Source: Rhizobium skierniewicense
Lineage (GTDB): Bacteria > Pseudomonadota > Alphaproteobacteria > Rhizobiales > Rhizobiaceae
Assembly: GCF_014196515.1 (NCBI RefSeq)
Contig: NZ_JACIDV010000014.1
Location: 62,001-126,000 of the forward strand
Direction of reading: 5' to 3'
Length of the DNA stretch: 64,000 bases
Made by a program: the position numbers and the translations under genes. Under the pieces are notes generated by a model. It was not told where the DNA came from. It searched no databases and saw only the letters and a program-made list of their open reading frames with translations. Shown one piece after another: positions 1 through 7,557 of this stretch (its first letter is position 1; each line of letters starts with the position of its first letter).

Positions 1-220
1 CGGCCAGTGCGTCGGCAACGGTCTGTGCTTCGGACTTGCGCTCGAGGTTACGCGCTTCAAGCGTTGCACGCTCGGATTCGAAACGGGTCTTGTTGGCAGC
101 GTTGGCGCGAAGAGCCTTGCCGTGCGGCAGCAGGAAGTTACGTGCGTAGCCATCGCGAACCTTTACGGTTTCGCCCATCTGGCCAAGCTTGGCGATACGT
201 TCGAGAAGAATGACTTCCAT
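1..220 (-). CDS. rplI: 50S ribosomal protein L9 (N-terminal part, cut by window edge)
   Basis: The minus strand encodes a protein beginning [17 protein letters not shown], the N-terminal domain of ribosomal protein L9, which binds 23S rRNA domain V at the base of the L1 stalk. The start ATG at 218-220 has an AAAGGA-type ribosome binding site just upstream. About 73 residues are visible; the connecting helix and C-terminal domain lie beyond the left edge. It is the last gene of the rpsF-rpsR-DUF2232-rplI cluster and starts 14 nt after the DUF2232 stop, so the two are almost certainly cotranscribed. Confidence 0.95.
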   Translation of the reverse strand, partial: MEVILLERIAKLGQMGETVKVRDGYARNFLLPHGKALRANAANKTRFESERATLEARNLERKSEAQTVADALA

Positions 221-234
221 CTTCTTGATCCTTT

Positions 235-1209
235 CTAGTTTTCGGTTTCGTTATTGTTGTCGGTTTTCCGTGTCGGGGTGAGGGAGATCGTGCTGCGCAC
301 GTCGCTCAGGCCCAAGACGAGAATGATGAACAGCGGAAAGACGAAGATCGCTGAAATGTAGGAAAGCACCAGAACCGGCCAGCGCCAGTCCTTGCCCTTG
401 GACTTGTGGTGCAGCGAGGCATAACCCGCCATCAGGAAGCCTGCGCCGAAGGTGCCGCAGATGACGGCGCCGATCATTGCCACGGTGCCGCCGACGAAGG
501 TCATGACGATGCCGCCCAAAAAAATGAAGATCGCGTTGCGATGCATGCGCAGTGCCGCTGCAATGTCCTCACGCGGGCGAAGACCCTTGCCGAAGGAGCG
601 CACCATGCGGCTGGCGAAATAGTAGGCCGCAAACAGCATGATGACCCAGAGACCGCCCTGGATCATCGGCAGCATCAGCACGAGCAGGACCTTGGTCTGC
701 GCCAGCGCCGCAGCATCGGGTGTGAAACCGGCTTCGCGCGCCTGCACCGAGCTCATCATCACATCGACCAGCTGCGACACGAGATCCGGGCCGTAGCCGA
801 TCATCGTGCCGAGAATGATCACGGAAAGGGTGATGAGACCACACAGATGCAGGATGATGCCCGACAGCGGGTACCATGCCAGAAGGTCTTGGGGGCCGCC
901 GAGTTCCGACGCCGGACGTGCCAGATTGGCAAGATGGGCAAGCCAGCCTGCAGGAACCAGCGTAAAGATCGAGATCGTCAGGGCAAAGACCGGTGAAACG
1001 GCGAGGGCACCGAGGAAAGCGGCAGACAAGATGGCAACGATGGCCGAAGCATTGCCCCAGCCGAAACCGGCGACGAGCACCGGCATCGCGGATGCCGCGT
1101 AGAGCAGGAAAGACATCGACGACTGTGCGGTTGCGCCGAGCGTGAGAAACGCTGCGCATATGCCGGCAAGAATGCCGGAGATCAGCACTGTCTGGTTCAG
1201 TTTTGGCAC
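235..1209 (-). CDS. DUF2232 (YybS-like) multi-pass membrane protein
   Basis: This encodes a very hydrophobic protein of about 324 residues with roughly eight predicted membrane spans and no soluble domain. Membrane proteins of the DUF2232/YybS family sit between rpsR and rplI in many alphaproteobacteria, and their function is unknown. I chose the GTG at 1207-1209 (protein starts [12 protein letters not shown]) because CAGGA lies seven bases upstream. An in-frame ATG at 1275 would add 22 polar residues but has no convincing ribosome binding site. Cotranscription with rplI is likely. Expression relative to rpsR may be reduced by the hairpin at 1323-1358. Confidence 0.85.
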   Translation of the reverse strand: MPKLNQTVLISGILAGICAAFLTLGATAQSSMSFLLYAASAMPVLVAGFGWGNASAIVAILSAAFLGALAVSPVFALTISIFTLVPAGWLAHLANLARPASELGGPQDLLAWYPLSGIILHLCGLITLSVIILGTMIGYGPDLVSQLVDVMMSSVQAREAGFTPDAAALAQTKVLLVLMLPMIQGGLWVIMLFAAYYFASRMVRSFGKGLRPREDIAAALRMHRNAIFIFLGGIVMTFVGGTVAMIGAVICGTFGAGFLMAGYASLHHKSKGKDWRWPVLVLSYISAIFVFPLFIILVLGLSDVRSTISLTPTRKTDNNNETEN

Positions 1210-1322
1210 GTCGCTGTCCTGCTGGAATTCTGTAGCAGTTAGAGGATGGTCCTGTGTGAACCCGATCCCCAACATGGGATTTCATTTCAAGATCGATCCA
1301 CGCCCAACGCGGAAGGATATCT

Positions 1323-1358
1323 GAGAGAAAACGAGGCCGCGCAGACGCGCAGCCTCGT
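1323..1358 (-). terminator. Intrinsic terminator or attenuator after rpsR
   Basis: On the minus strand a hairpin starts 8 nt past the rpsR stop. It has an outer 7-bp stem (ACGAGGC/GCCTCGT), one mismatch, an inner GCGC/GCGC stem and a 4-nt loop, and is followed by TTTTCTCTC. This is the form of a Rho-independent terminator. It lies inside a cluster normally cotranscribed, so it may act as a partial terminator that lowers DUF2232-rplI expression. Confidence 0.6.
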
Positions 1359-1366
1359 GCAGTCAC

Positions 1367-1615
1367 TTAGGTTAGAACGTAAGGCAGCAGGCCGAGGAAA
1401 CGAGCGCGCTTGATCGCCTGGGCGAGTTCGCGCTGCTTCTTCTGCGAAACAGCTGTGATACGGGAAGGAACGATCTTGCCACGCTCGGAAATGTAGCGCT
1501 GCAGAAGACGGACGTCCTTGTAGTCAATTCTCGGAGCGTTTGCGCCGGAGAAAGGGCACGTCTTGCGACGGCGGTGGAAAGGACGACGTGCCTGGGAAGA
1601 GGATGCATCAGCCAT
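1367..1615 (-). CDS. rpsR: 30S ribosomal protein S18
   Basis: This is an 82-residue basic protein with the S18 core ([47 protein letters not shown]). S18 binds the platform of the 30S subunit as a heterodimer with S6. The ATG at 1613-1615 follows an AAGGAG box at 8 nt. An upstream in-frame TTG would add only two residues and is rejected. It starts 12 nt after rpsF, and the S6-S18 adjacency matches their joint assembly. A terminator-like hairpin follows immediately. Confidence 0.98.
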   Translation of the reverse strand: MADASSSQARRPFHRRRKTCPFSGANAPRIDYKDVRLLQRYISERGKIVPSRITAVSQKKQRELAQAIKRARFLGLLPYVLT

Positions 1616-1627
1616 AATCAATTCTCC

Positions 1628-2098
1628 TTATGCACGGTCTTCGCGCGGACGGCGCGGACGGTCTTCACGGTCGCCGAAGCCACCTTCGCGAGGCGGACGT
1701 GGACCACGATCGAAGCCGCCTTCACGCGGGCCACGGTCTGGACGGTCGCCATCACGGCGTGGACGGTCGTCGCGGTCGCGCTTCTGCATCATTGCAGATG
1801 GACCTTCTTCGTGCGCTTCAACAGCGATGGTCATGTAACGAAGAATGTCTTCGTTGATGCGCATCTGACGCTCGATTTCGTGGATAGCCGGTGCCGGAGC
1901 ATCGATGTCCATCAGAGCGTAGTGAGCCTTGCGGTTCTTCTTGATGCGGTATGTCAGGGACTTCAGACCCCAGTTTTCGACGCGTCCGACCTTACCGCCG
2001 TACGATTCGATAACGCCCTTGTACTGCTCGACAAGTGCGTCAACCTGCTGGGCAGTGATATCCTGCCGGGCAAGGAAGATGTGTTCGTAAAGAGCCAT
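1628..2098 (-). CDS. rpsF: 30S ribosomal protein S6 with arginine/aspartate/glycine-rich tail
   Basis: Residues 1-100 form the S6 ferredoxin-like domain ([40 protein letters not shown]), which pairs with S18 on the 30S platform. Residues from about 105 to 156 form a low-complexity tail rich in Arg, Asp, Pro and Gly with imperfect [13 protein letters not shown] repeats. Long charged S6 tails are usual in rhizobia; in E. coli the tail is glutamylated by RimK, but this one is Arg/Asp-rich rather than Glu-rich. It is the first gene of the ribosomal operon, with a candidate promoter at 2322-2349. Confidence 0.97.
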   Translation of the reverse strand: MALYEHIFLARQDITAQQVDALVEQYKGVIESYGGKVGRVENWGLKSLTYRIKKNRKAHYALMDIDAPAPAIHEIERQMRINEDILRYMTIAVEAHEEGPSAMMQKRDRDDRPRRDGDRPDRGPREGGFDRGPRPPREGGFGDREDRPRRPREDRA

Positions 2099-2321
2099 TT
2101 AAGCTTTGCCTTTCTTGCGTTTCATTCATCACCCGGCAACGGCGCTAAGCCTCAACGACTGCTCCTGTTTGGCAAAAGCCAAGGGCAAGAAAAGCGTTGT
2201 TCGAGACGGTCGAGAGCGGAGACACGGGAGGCCGGAAACCTTATGGTCCTGCTGTTTCGTCGCCGAAACCAGCCCTCCGTTCAGCCACCAGCCAATTGGA
2301 CCGGGTGTTGTGAACAGCGCG

Positions 2322-2349
2322 CTTATACGGATTTTTGACCGCAATGCAA
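2322..2349 (-). promoter_or_regulatory. Candidate sigma-70 promoter for rpsF-rpsR-DUF2232-rplI
   Basis: On the minus strand TTGCAT (2344-2349) and TATAAG (2322-2327) are separated by 16 bp, about 225 bp upstream of rpsF. The elements match four of six and five of six consensus bases. The remaining 2099-2321 leader shows no ORF I trust. No start-site evidence is available from sequence alone. Confidence 0.35.
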
Positions 2350-2383
2350 GGGCGCTACCCGAAAAAGCACGGTTTGCACCGTA

Positions 2384-3427
2384 TCAGATCGGCATCGGAT
2401 ACTGCCGGTGAATATCGGCTATGCCCTTCAGGACGACATCCGAAAGCGTGAGATCGGCTGCTGCGATATTGATCTTCAGCTGCTCCATGGTCGTCGCACC
2501 GATGATGGAAGACGCCATGAAGGGGCGTGTCAGCGTAAACGCAATGGCCAGCTGTGACGGATCGATCCCATGCTCATAGGCCAGTTCCAGATAGGCCTTG
2601 ACCGGCGCTTCCTGCAAGGGCTGCAAACGTCCACCGATATTGCCGTTGATCGAAGCACGCGAACCTTCAGGCCGGGCACCGCTCTGGTACTTGCCGCTCA
2701 AGATACCACCAGCCAGAGGTGAGTAGGCCAGAAGGCCGACGTCTTCGTGATGGGAGACTTCCGCCAGGTCCAGATCGAAAGGACGGTAGAGAAGATTATA
2801 TTCGTTCTGGATGGAGACGACCCGTGGCAGACCCTTTGCCTCGGCAATCTCGATGAACTTCTGCGTGCCCCAGGCGCTTTCGTTGGAAAGGCCGATGGCG
2901 CGGATTTTACCCGCCTTGACCAGTTCGCCCAGCGTTTCCAGCTTTTCGGTGATTTCGGCAATCGTCTTGACCTTGTCCTGCGAGGACGCATCGAAGGTCC
3001 AGGAGGCACGGAACGCATAGCTCCCACGGTTCGGCCAATGGACCTGGTAGAGATCGATATAATCCGTCTTGAGCCGAGAAAGGCTGGTATCGACCGCTTC
3101 ACGGATACCTGCCGCGTCAATGTCGCGGCCGCCCCGGATATAATCGCGTCCCGAACCGGCGACCTTGGTGGCCAGCACGACGTCCTTGCGTTTGCCGGTC
3201 TTCTGGAACCACGTGCCGATATACTCTTCGGTACGCCCCTGCGTTTCCGCAGACAGTGGCGTTGTCGGGTAAAGCTCGGCGGTATCGAAAAAATTCACGC
3301 CCTGCTCGATGGCGTAATCCATCTGCTCATGGGCTTCGGCTTCCGTGTTCTGGGTGCCCCATGTCATGGTACCGAGGCAGATTTCGGACACGGAAATATC
3401 CGTGCGACCCAATATATTCTGTTTCAT
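2384..3427 (-). CDS. Aldo/keto reductase, Tas-like
   Basis: This 347-residue protein is an NADPH-dependent aldo/keto reductase of the length and layout of E. coli Tas. Visible signatures are LGTMTWG near the N-terminus, the catalytic tyrosine in FDTAELYP, the lysine in ATKVAG and the histidine in YQVHWPNRG. The C-terminal part carries the usual cofactor-binding segment (IIGATTMEQLKINI). It is monocistronic and divergent from the Nramp-like gene with a 251-bp gap. The substrate cannot be inferred; enzymes of this group reduce aldehydes or ketones in the cytosol. Confidence 0.9.
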   Translation of the reverse strand: MKQNILGRTDISVSEICLGTMTWGTQNTEAEAHEQMDYAIEQGVNFFDTAELYPTTPLSAETQGRTEEYIGTWFQKTGKRKDVVLATKVAGSGRDYIRGGRDIDAAGIREAVDTSLSRLKTDYIDLYQVHWPNRGSYAFRASWTFDASSQDKVKTIAEITEKLETLGELVKAGKIRAIGLSNESAWGTQKFIEIAEAKGLPRVVSIQNEYNLLYRPFDLDLAEVSHHEDVGLLAYSPLAGGILSGKYQSGARPEGSRASINGNIGGRLQPLQEAPVKAYLELAYEHGIDPSQLAIAFTLTRPFMASSIIGATTMEQLKINIAAADLTLSDVVLKGIADIHRQYPMPI

Positions 3428-3678
3428 GGAAAGATCCTGATGCTGTGTCTGACCGCTTGGGAGATGTGGTGGACACTAGCCGGGAATCTTCCAAGAGCAA
3501 GGAAAATCATTCCACAAACTCTTGGCTTCGACATCTTGAAGATCGCTCTGACGCTCAAGGGTAGTAATTTAGCTCTGACTATTGCAGAAAAGGAGATGCT
3601 TTTCCCTTTTTGCGCGCAGCCAACCCAATCAGTGCGCGTTTGAGATTTCGACCACGACATCAAAACGGAGGACCGTGA

Positions 3679-4962
3679 ATGACAGATAACGCAGCAAGTG
3701 CGCCACCGGGAGTTCCTGACGATACGGCCATGCCCCCAGCGACCGGGCGATGGAAGCTGATCGGTCCCGGCATCGTGGCAGCCGCCACAGGGGTGGGAGC
3801 AGGCGACCTCGTCGCCACGCTGATTGCCGGCTCCCGATTCGGTTACGCGCTACTGTGGGCTGCCGTTCTCGGCTGTGTCGTGAAGATTGCGCTCGCCGAG
3901 GGGTCCGCGCGCTACCATCTGGCGACGGGGTCGACCATGCTCGAGGGCTGGAGATCCCTGGGCAAATGGACCAGCTGGTATTTCGGCATCTATATCATGG
4001 TCTGGGGGTTCGTTTACGGTGCGACGGCCATGAGCGCCACCGCGCTGCCGCTTGCCGTTTTCTTTCCGTCCGTGCCGCTGTGGATTTGGGCCGTGCTGAC
4101 CGGGCTCTCCTGCGCCACTTTCGTGGCGTTCAACCGCTACGACGCATTCGAAGCGGTGATGAAGATCTTCATCGGCATCATGTTCGTTATCGTGATCGGC
4201 ATCGCCATCATGGTGTCTCCGAATGTCGGCGAGGCCGTAACGGGGCTCATCCCCTCCGTGCCCCAAGGATCTGCTATCTACACGTTGGGTCTGATCGGCG
4301 GCGTGGGTGGCACCATCACCATGGCATCCTATGGTTACTGGGTGAATGCGAAGGGCTGGCGCACGCCCGCCTGGATGGGCGTGATGCGACTGGACAACCG
4401 CGTCGCCTATATCGTCACGGGCATGTTCGTTATTTCCATGCTCATCATCGGTGCCGAGCTGCTCTATGCCTCGCAGATCGCCCTTTCGAGCGGCGACCGG
4501 AGTCTTCTGGATCTCGACAGAGTGCTGGAGGAACGATTCGGCAGCACCATGTCCACCCTGTTTCTGATCGGCTTCTTCGCCACGGCGATTTCGTCGGTCC
4601 TTGGCGTCTGGCAGGGCGTGTCCATGCTGTTTGCGGATTTCGTGCGCGGCGTCAAAGGTGAAACCGGCTCTCGGGAAGGACTGGAGAAGACGCCCGCCTT
4701 CCGTTTCTATCTCTTCTGGCTGACCATACCGCCCATGGTGTTGCTGTTCCTGGGACGCCCCTTCCTGCTCGTCATTGTCTATGGCGCGCTGGGAGCCTTC
4801 TTCATGCCCTTTCTGGCGTTGACGCTGATCTGGCTGTTGAACTCCAGTCGCGTGCCGAAAGAGTGGCGCAGCGGCTGGGTTTCGAACGGCCTGTTGGGCA
4901 TTTCGGCGTTGCTGTTCGTCGTTTTGTGCATCACTGAAGTCGTTGGCCTGTTTAGCCGCTAG
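3679..4962 (+). CDS. Nramp-family transporter with non-canonical metal-site motifs
   Basis: This 427-residue protein has about 11 membrane spans and the Nramp (SLC11) fold signature KLIGPGIVAAATG at residues 26-38. Classical Nramp proteins take up Mn2+/Fe2+ with protons, using a DPGN motif in helix 1 and an MPH motif in helix 6. Here the helix 1 motif reads GAGD (about residues 40-43) and the helix 6 segment reads GGTITMASYGYW, so both ligand sets are changed. The substrate is therefore uncertain. The start ATG follows ACGGAGGAC at an ideal distance. It is divergent from the aldo/keto reductase and stands alone. No MntR or Fur operator was recognised upstream. Confidence 0.85.
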   Translation: MTDNAASAPPGVPDDTAMPPATGRWKLIGPGIVAAATGVGAGDLVATLIAGSRFGYALLWAAVLGCVVKIALAEGSARYHLATGSTMLEGWRSLGKWTSWYFGIYIMVWGFVYGATAMSATALPLAVFFPSVPLWIWAVLTGLSCATFVAFNRYDAFEAVMKIFIGIMFVIVIGIAIMVSPNVGEAVTGLIPSVPQGSAIYTLGLIGGVGGTITMASYGYWVNAKGWRTPAWMGVMRLDNRVAYIVTGMFVISMLIIGAELLYASQIALSSGDRSLLDLDRVLEERFGSTMSTLFLIGFFATAISSVLGVWQGVSMLFADFVRGVKGETGSREGLEKTPAFRFYLFWLTIPPMVLLFLGRPFLLVIVYGALGAFFMPFLALTLIWLLNSSRVPKEWRSGWVSNGLLGISALLFVVLCITEVVGLFSR

Positions 4963-5001
4963 GCCGCAAAAGACCGTTCTTGAGACGTGGACACATGTCA
5001 C

Positions 5002-5037
5002 CTCCGCCCCTCAAAGCCTTGACTCTGCGGGGCGGAG
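5002..5037 (+). repeat. Inverted repeat between the Nramp-like gene and fabD
   Basis: Two perfect 9-bp arms (CTCCGCCCC at 5002-5010 and GGGGCGGAG at 5029-5037) flank an 18-nt loop that contains CTTGACT, a possible -35 element. There is no T tract, so it is not a standard terminator. It could be a Rho-assisted 3' structure of the Nramp gene or an operator in the fabD promoter. Confidence 0.35.
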
Positions 5038-5079
5038 TGTGAATGGAAGTTCCGATAGAGAAGAGAAGGGATGGATCCC

Positions 5080-6024
5080 ATGGCTATTGCATTCACATTT
5101 CCGGGTCAGGGCAGCCAAGCTGTCGGCATGGGCAAGGACCTTGCAGAGACCTTTCCAGAGGCGCGGGCCGTCTTTGAAGAGGTTGATGAAGCGCTTGCCC
5201 AAAAGCTTTCGCACATCATGTGGAACGGACCGGAAGAGACGCTGACGCTGACGGCAAATGCCCAGCCTGCGCTGATGGCGGTTTCCGTCGCCGTCATGCG
5301 TGTGCTTGAAGCGCGCGGGCTGAAGCTGGCCGACAAGGTGTCCTATGTCGCCGGTCATTCACTGGGCGAATATTCGGCGCTGTGCGCTGCCGGTACGTTC
5401 TCGCTGTCCGATACGGCCCGTCTTTTGCGCATCCGTGGCAATGCCATGCAGGCCGCCGTGCCTGCGGGTGAGGGTGCCATGGCTGCGATCATCGGCCTGG
5501 AGCATAGCGATGTGGCGACGATCTGCGAGGAAGCGGCAGTTGGCAGCGTCTGCCAGATCGCCAATGACAATGGCGGCGGCCAGCTGGTCATTTCCGGTGG
5601 TAAGCCGGCGGTCGAAAAGGCTGCGCGTCTCGCGACTGAAAAAGGCGCCAAGCGCGCGTTGATGCTCTCGGTATCGGCGCCTTTCCACTCCGCATTGATG
5701 GCACCTGCGGCAGACATCATGCACGAGGCGCTGGCAGGGGTGCAGAAAAACCCGCCGGTCGTGCCGTTGATCGCCAATGTTGTCGCGGCTCCTGTTTCGG
5801 ACGCCGAGGAAATCGCACGTCTGTTGGTCGAGCAGGTCACGGGTCAGGTTCGCTGGCGCGAAACCGTGGAATGGTTTGCTGCAAACGATGTGACGACGCT
5901 CTATGAAATCGGCTCGGGCAAGGTTCTGACGGGTCTTGCCCGCCGCATCGACAAGACGGTGAACGGTATTGCCGTCAACACGCCCGCCGATATCGACGCA
6001 GTGCTCGAAACCCTCATCGGCTGA
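5080..6024 (+). CDS. fabD: Malonyl-CoA:ACP transacylase FabD
   Basis: FabD transfers malonyl from CoA to acyl carrier protein, supplying the elongation unit for type II fatty acid synthesis. The 314-residue protein has the FPGQGSQ N-terminal motif, the nucleophile Ser94 in GHSLGEY and the catalytic His203 in SAPFHSALM. The ATG at 5080 follows AAGGG with good spacing; an ATG at 5071 directly abuts the ribosome binding site and is rejected. It begins the fabD-fabG-acpP-fabF cluster, with 30 bp to fabG. Confidence 0.97.
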   Translation: MAIAFTFPGQGSQAVGMGKDLAETFPEARAVFEEVDEALAQKLSHIMWNGPEETLTLTANAQPALMAVSVAVMRVLEARGLKLADKVSYVAGHSLGEYSALCAAGTFSLSDTARLLRIRGNAMQAAVPAGEGAMAAIIGLEHSDVATICEEAAVGSVCQIANDNGGGQLVISGGKPAVEKAARLATEKGAKRALMLSVSAPFHSALMAPAADIMHEALAGVQKNPPVVPLIANVVAAPVSDAEEIARLLVEQVTGQVRWRETVEWFAANDVTTLYEIGSGKVLTGLARRIDKTVNGIAVNTPADIDAVLETLIG

Positions 6025-6054
6025 GTTCAAGAGATATAGCAAAGGATGAACACC

Positions 6055-6792
6055 ATGTTTGATCTGACCGGCCGCAAGGCCCTCGTCACCGGTGCGACCG
6101 GTGGTATTGGTGAAGAAATCGCCCGCACGCTGCACGCTCAGGGCGCCATCGTCGGCCTGCACGGAACCCGTGTCGAAAAGCTTGAGGCGCTGGCCGCCGA
6201 ATTGGGCGACCGCGTCCAGATTTTTCCGGCCAACCTCTCCGACCGCGCCGACGTCAAGGCACTGGGCGAAAAGGCAGAAGCCGAGCTTGGGGGCGTCGAT
6301 ATTCTTGTCAACAATGCGGGCATCACCAAGGACGGTCTGTTCGTTCGCATGAGCGACGAGGACTGGGACACTGTGCTTGAGGTCAATCTGACCTCGACAT
6401 TTCGCCTGACGCGGGAACTGACACATCCGATGATGCGTCGCCGTTTTGGCCGCATCATCAACATCACCTCCATCGTCGGCGTAACGGGTAACCCGGGCCA
6501 GGCGAATTATTGCGCCTCCAAGGCAGGCATGATTGGTTTTTCCAAGTCGCTGGCGCAGGAAATCGCGAGCCGGAATGTGACGGTAAACTGTGTGGCTCCG
6601 GGTTTCATCGAAAGCGCGATGACGGGAAAACTGAACGACAAGCAGAAAGATTCGATCATGGGTGCTATTCCCATGAAGCGTATGGGTACGGCGACGGAAA
6701 TCGCATCTGCCGTTCTTTACCTTGCGTCCAATGAAGCCAGCTACATGACAGGACAGACCTTACATGTTAACGGCGGTATGGCGATGATTTGA
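6055..6792 (+). CDS. fabG: 3-oxoacyl-ACP reductase FabG
   Basis: FabG is the NADPH-dependent reductase that turns 3-ketoacyl-ACP into 3-hydroxyacyl-ACP. The 245-residue short-chain dehydrogenase shows the TGATGGIG cofactor loop near residue 12, NNAG, the catalytic serine in ITSIVG and the YCASK motif. The C-terminus GQTLHVNGGMAMI is typical of FabG. The ATG at 6055 lies 8 nt after AAAGGA; an in-frame ATG at 6046 overlaps that site and is rejected. It is cotranscribed with fabD. Confidence 0.97.
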   Translation: MFDLTGRKALVTGATGGIGEEIARTLHAQGAIVGLHGTRVEKLEALAAELGDRVQIFPANLSDRADVKALGEKAEAELGGVDILVNNAGITKDGLFVRMSDEDWDTVLEVNLTSTFRLTRELTHPMMRRRFGRIINITSIVGVTGNPGQANYCASKAGMIGFSKSLAQEIASRNVTVNCVAPGFIESAMTGKLNDKQKDSIMGAIPMKRMGTATEIASAVLYLASNEASYMTGQTLHVNGGMAMI

Positions 6793-6932
6793 TAAGCGTC
6801 CCGCGCAGGGCGGCGTGGGAAAAATGCCTGTAGAGCAAGATGGTTAGCACTATTTTAAGGCTTTTTTCCCGCAGGAAACCGTGTTAAGCGGGCGGAGACT
6901 GTGAACAGTCGTCCCGGAAATTAAAGTGACCG

Positions 6933-6961
6933 TTGCGATTTATTGCCGCGATGTTTAGCTT
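6933..6961 (+). promoter_or_regulatory. Candidate acpP promoter and structured leader
   Basis: The 285-bp fabG-acpP gap holds TTGCGA (6933-6938) and TAGCTT (6956-6961) separated by 17 bp. Downstream, CCCAGG (6983-6988) and CCTGGG (7008-7013) can form a leader hairpin followed by GGGTTTTAAC. A hairpin-like repeat also follows the fabG stop (about 6800-6821). The arrangement suits acpP having its own strong promoter. Confidence 0.3.
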
Positions 6962-7077
6962 GAGACGGGTTGAACGGGTTTGCCCAGGGCGTCTGTTTTA
7001 GAGGGCGCCTGGGGGTTTTAACAGGGCAGGGTGTCTGTGAAGACATTCCTTTCAAAATAAAGGTCGAGGAAACCGAC

Positions 7078-7314
7078 ATGAGCGATATCGCAGAACGCGT
7101 AAAGAAAATTGTAGTTGATCATCTTGGCGTTGACGCCGAAAAAGTCGTTGAGGGCGCTAGCTTCATCGACGATCTGGGCGCTGACTCGCTCGACACCGTT
7201 GAACTGGTTATGGCGTTTGAAGAAGAATTCGGCGTTGAAATCCCGGACGACGCAGCTGACTCGATCCTCACGGTCGGCGACGCTGTCAAGTTCATCGAAA
7301 AGGCTCAGGCTTAA
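7078..7314 (+). CDS. acpP: Acyl carrier protein AcpP
   Basis: This 78-residue acidic protein carries growing acyl chains on a 4'-phosphopantetheine arm attached to Ser37 in GADSLDTVE. The helix II region ([16 protein letters not shown]) that contacts the Fab enzymes is intact. The protein starts [12 protein letters not shown], with AGGA a few bases before the ATG. It stands between long structured intergenic regions on both sides, so it is probably transcribed at a level different from fabG and fabF. Confidence 0.98.
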   Translation: MSDIAERVKKIVVDHLGVDAEKVVEGASFIDDLGADSLDTVELVMAFEEEFGVEIPDDAADSILTVGDAVKFIEKAQA

Positions 7315-7330
7315 TCGCCTGACCAACTGA

Positions 7331-7374
7331 GGGAAGGCCTTTGCCTTCCCCATATGGCCCGGCCTGTCCGGGCC
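7331..7374 (+). terminator. Two tandem hairpins downstream of acpP
   Basis: The first hairpin (7331-7350) has perfect 8-bp arms GGGAAGGC/GCCTTCCC around a CTTT loop. The second (7356-7374) has 7-bp arms GGCCCGG/CCGGGCC around a 5-nt loop and is followed by ACTATTTTAT, a modest T-rich tail. Together they probably terminate acpP transcription or protect its 3' end. Confidence 0.6.
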
Positions 7375-7383
7375 ACTATTTTA

Positions 7384-7419
7384 TCGTGCAGCACTCGACA
7401 TTTGGCGGGTGCTGCACGA
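7384..7419 (+). repeat. 14-bp inverted repeat between acpP and fabF
   Basis: Arms TCGTGCAGCACTCG (7384-7397) and CGGGTGCTGCACGA (7406-7419) pair over 14 bp with one G-T pair and an 8-nt loop. No T tract follows. It is the third strong hairpin in 90 bp and could be an mRNA stabiliser, a terminator component or a dimeric regulator site. Confidence 0.5.
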
Positions 7420-7557
7420 TGCATGAGGCAACAGGCTTCCAACAGACGCCAAGAGTTGCTTTAATAGGTGTAGTCGACGCATCCGCTTTTTCGAAATCGC
7501 TTCCGATTTTCAGGCCGATGCGCTGGGGATGACAGGGATTTGGGCGGAGCATTGGCG

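Noticed and set aside
1640-1790. Short DNA repeats resembling a degenerate array
   Set aside because: They are the codon-level repeats of the S6 Arg/Asp/Gly tail, in frame and without spacers, so not CRISPR.
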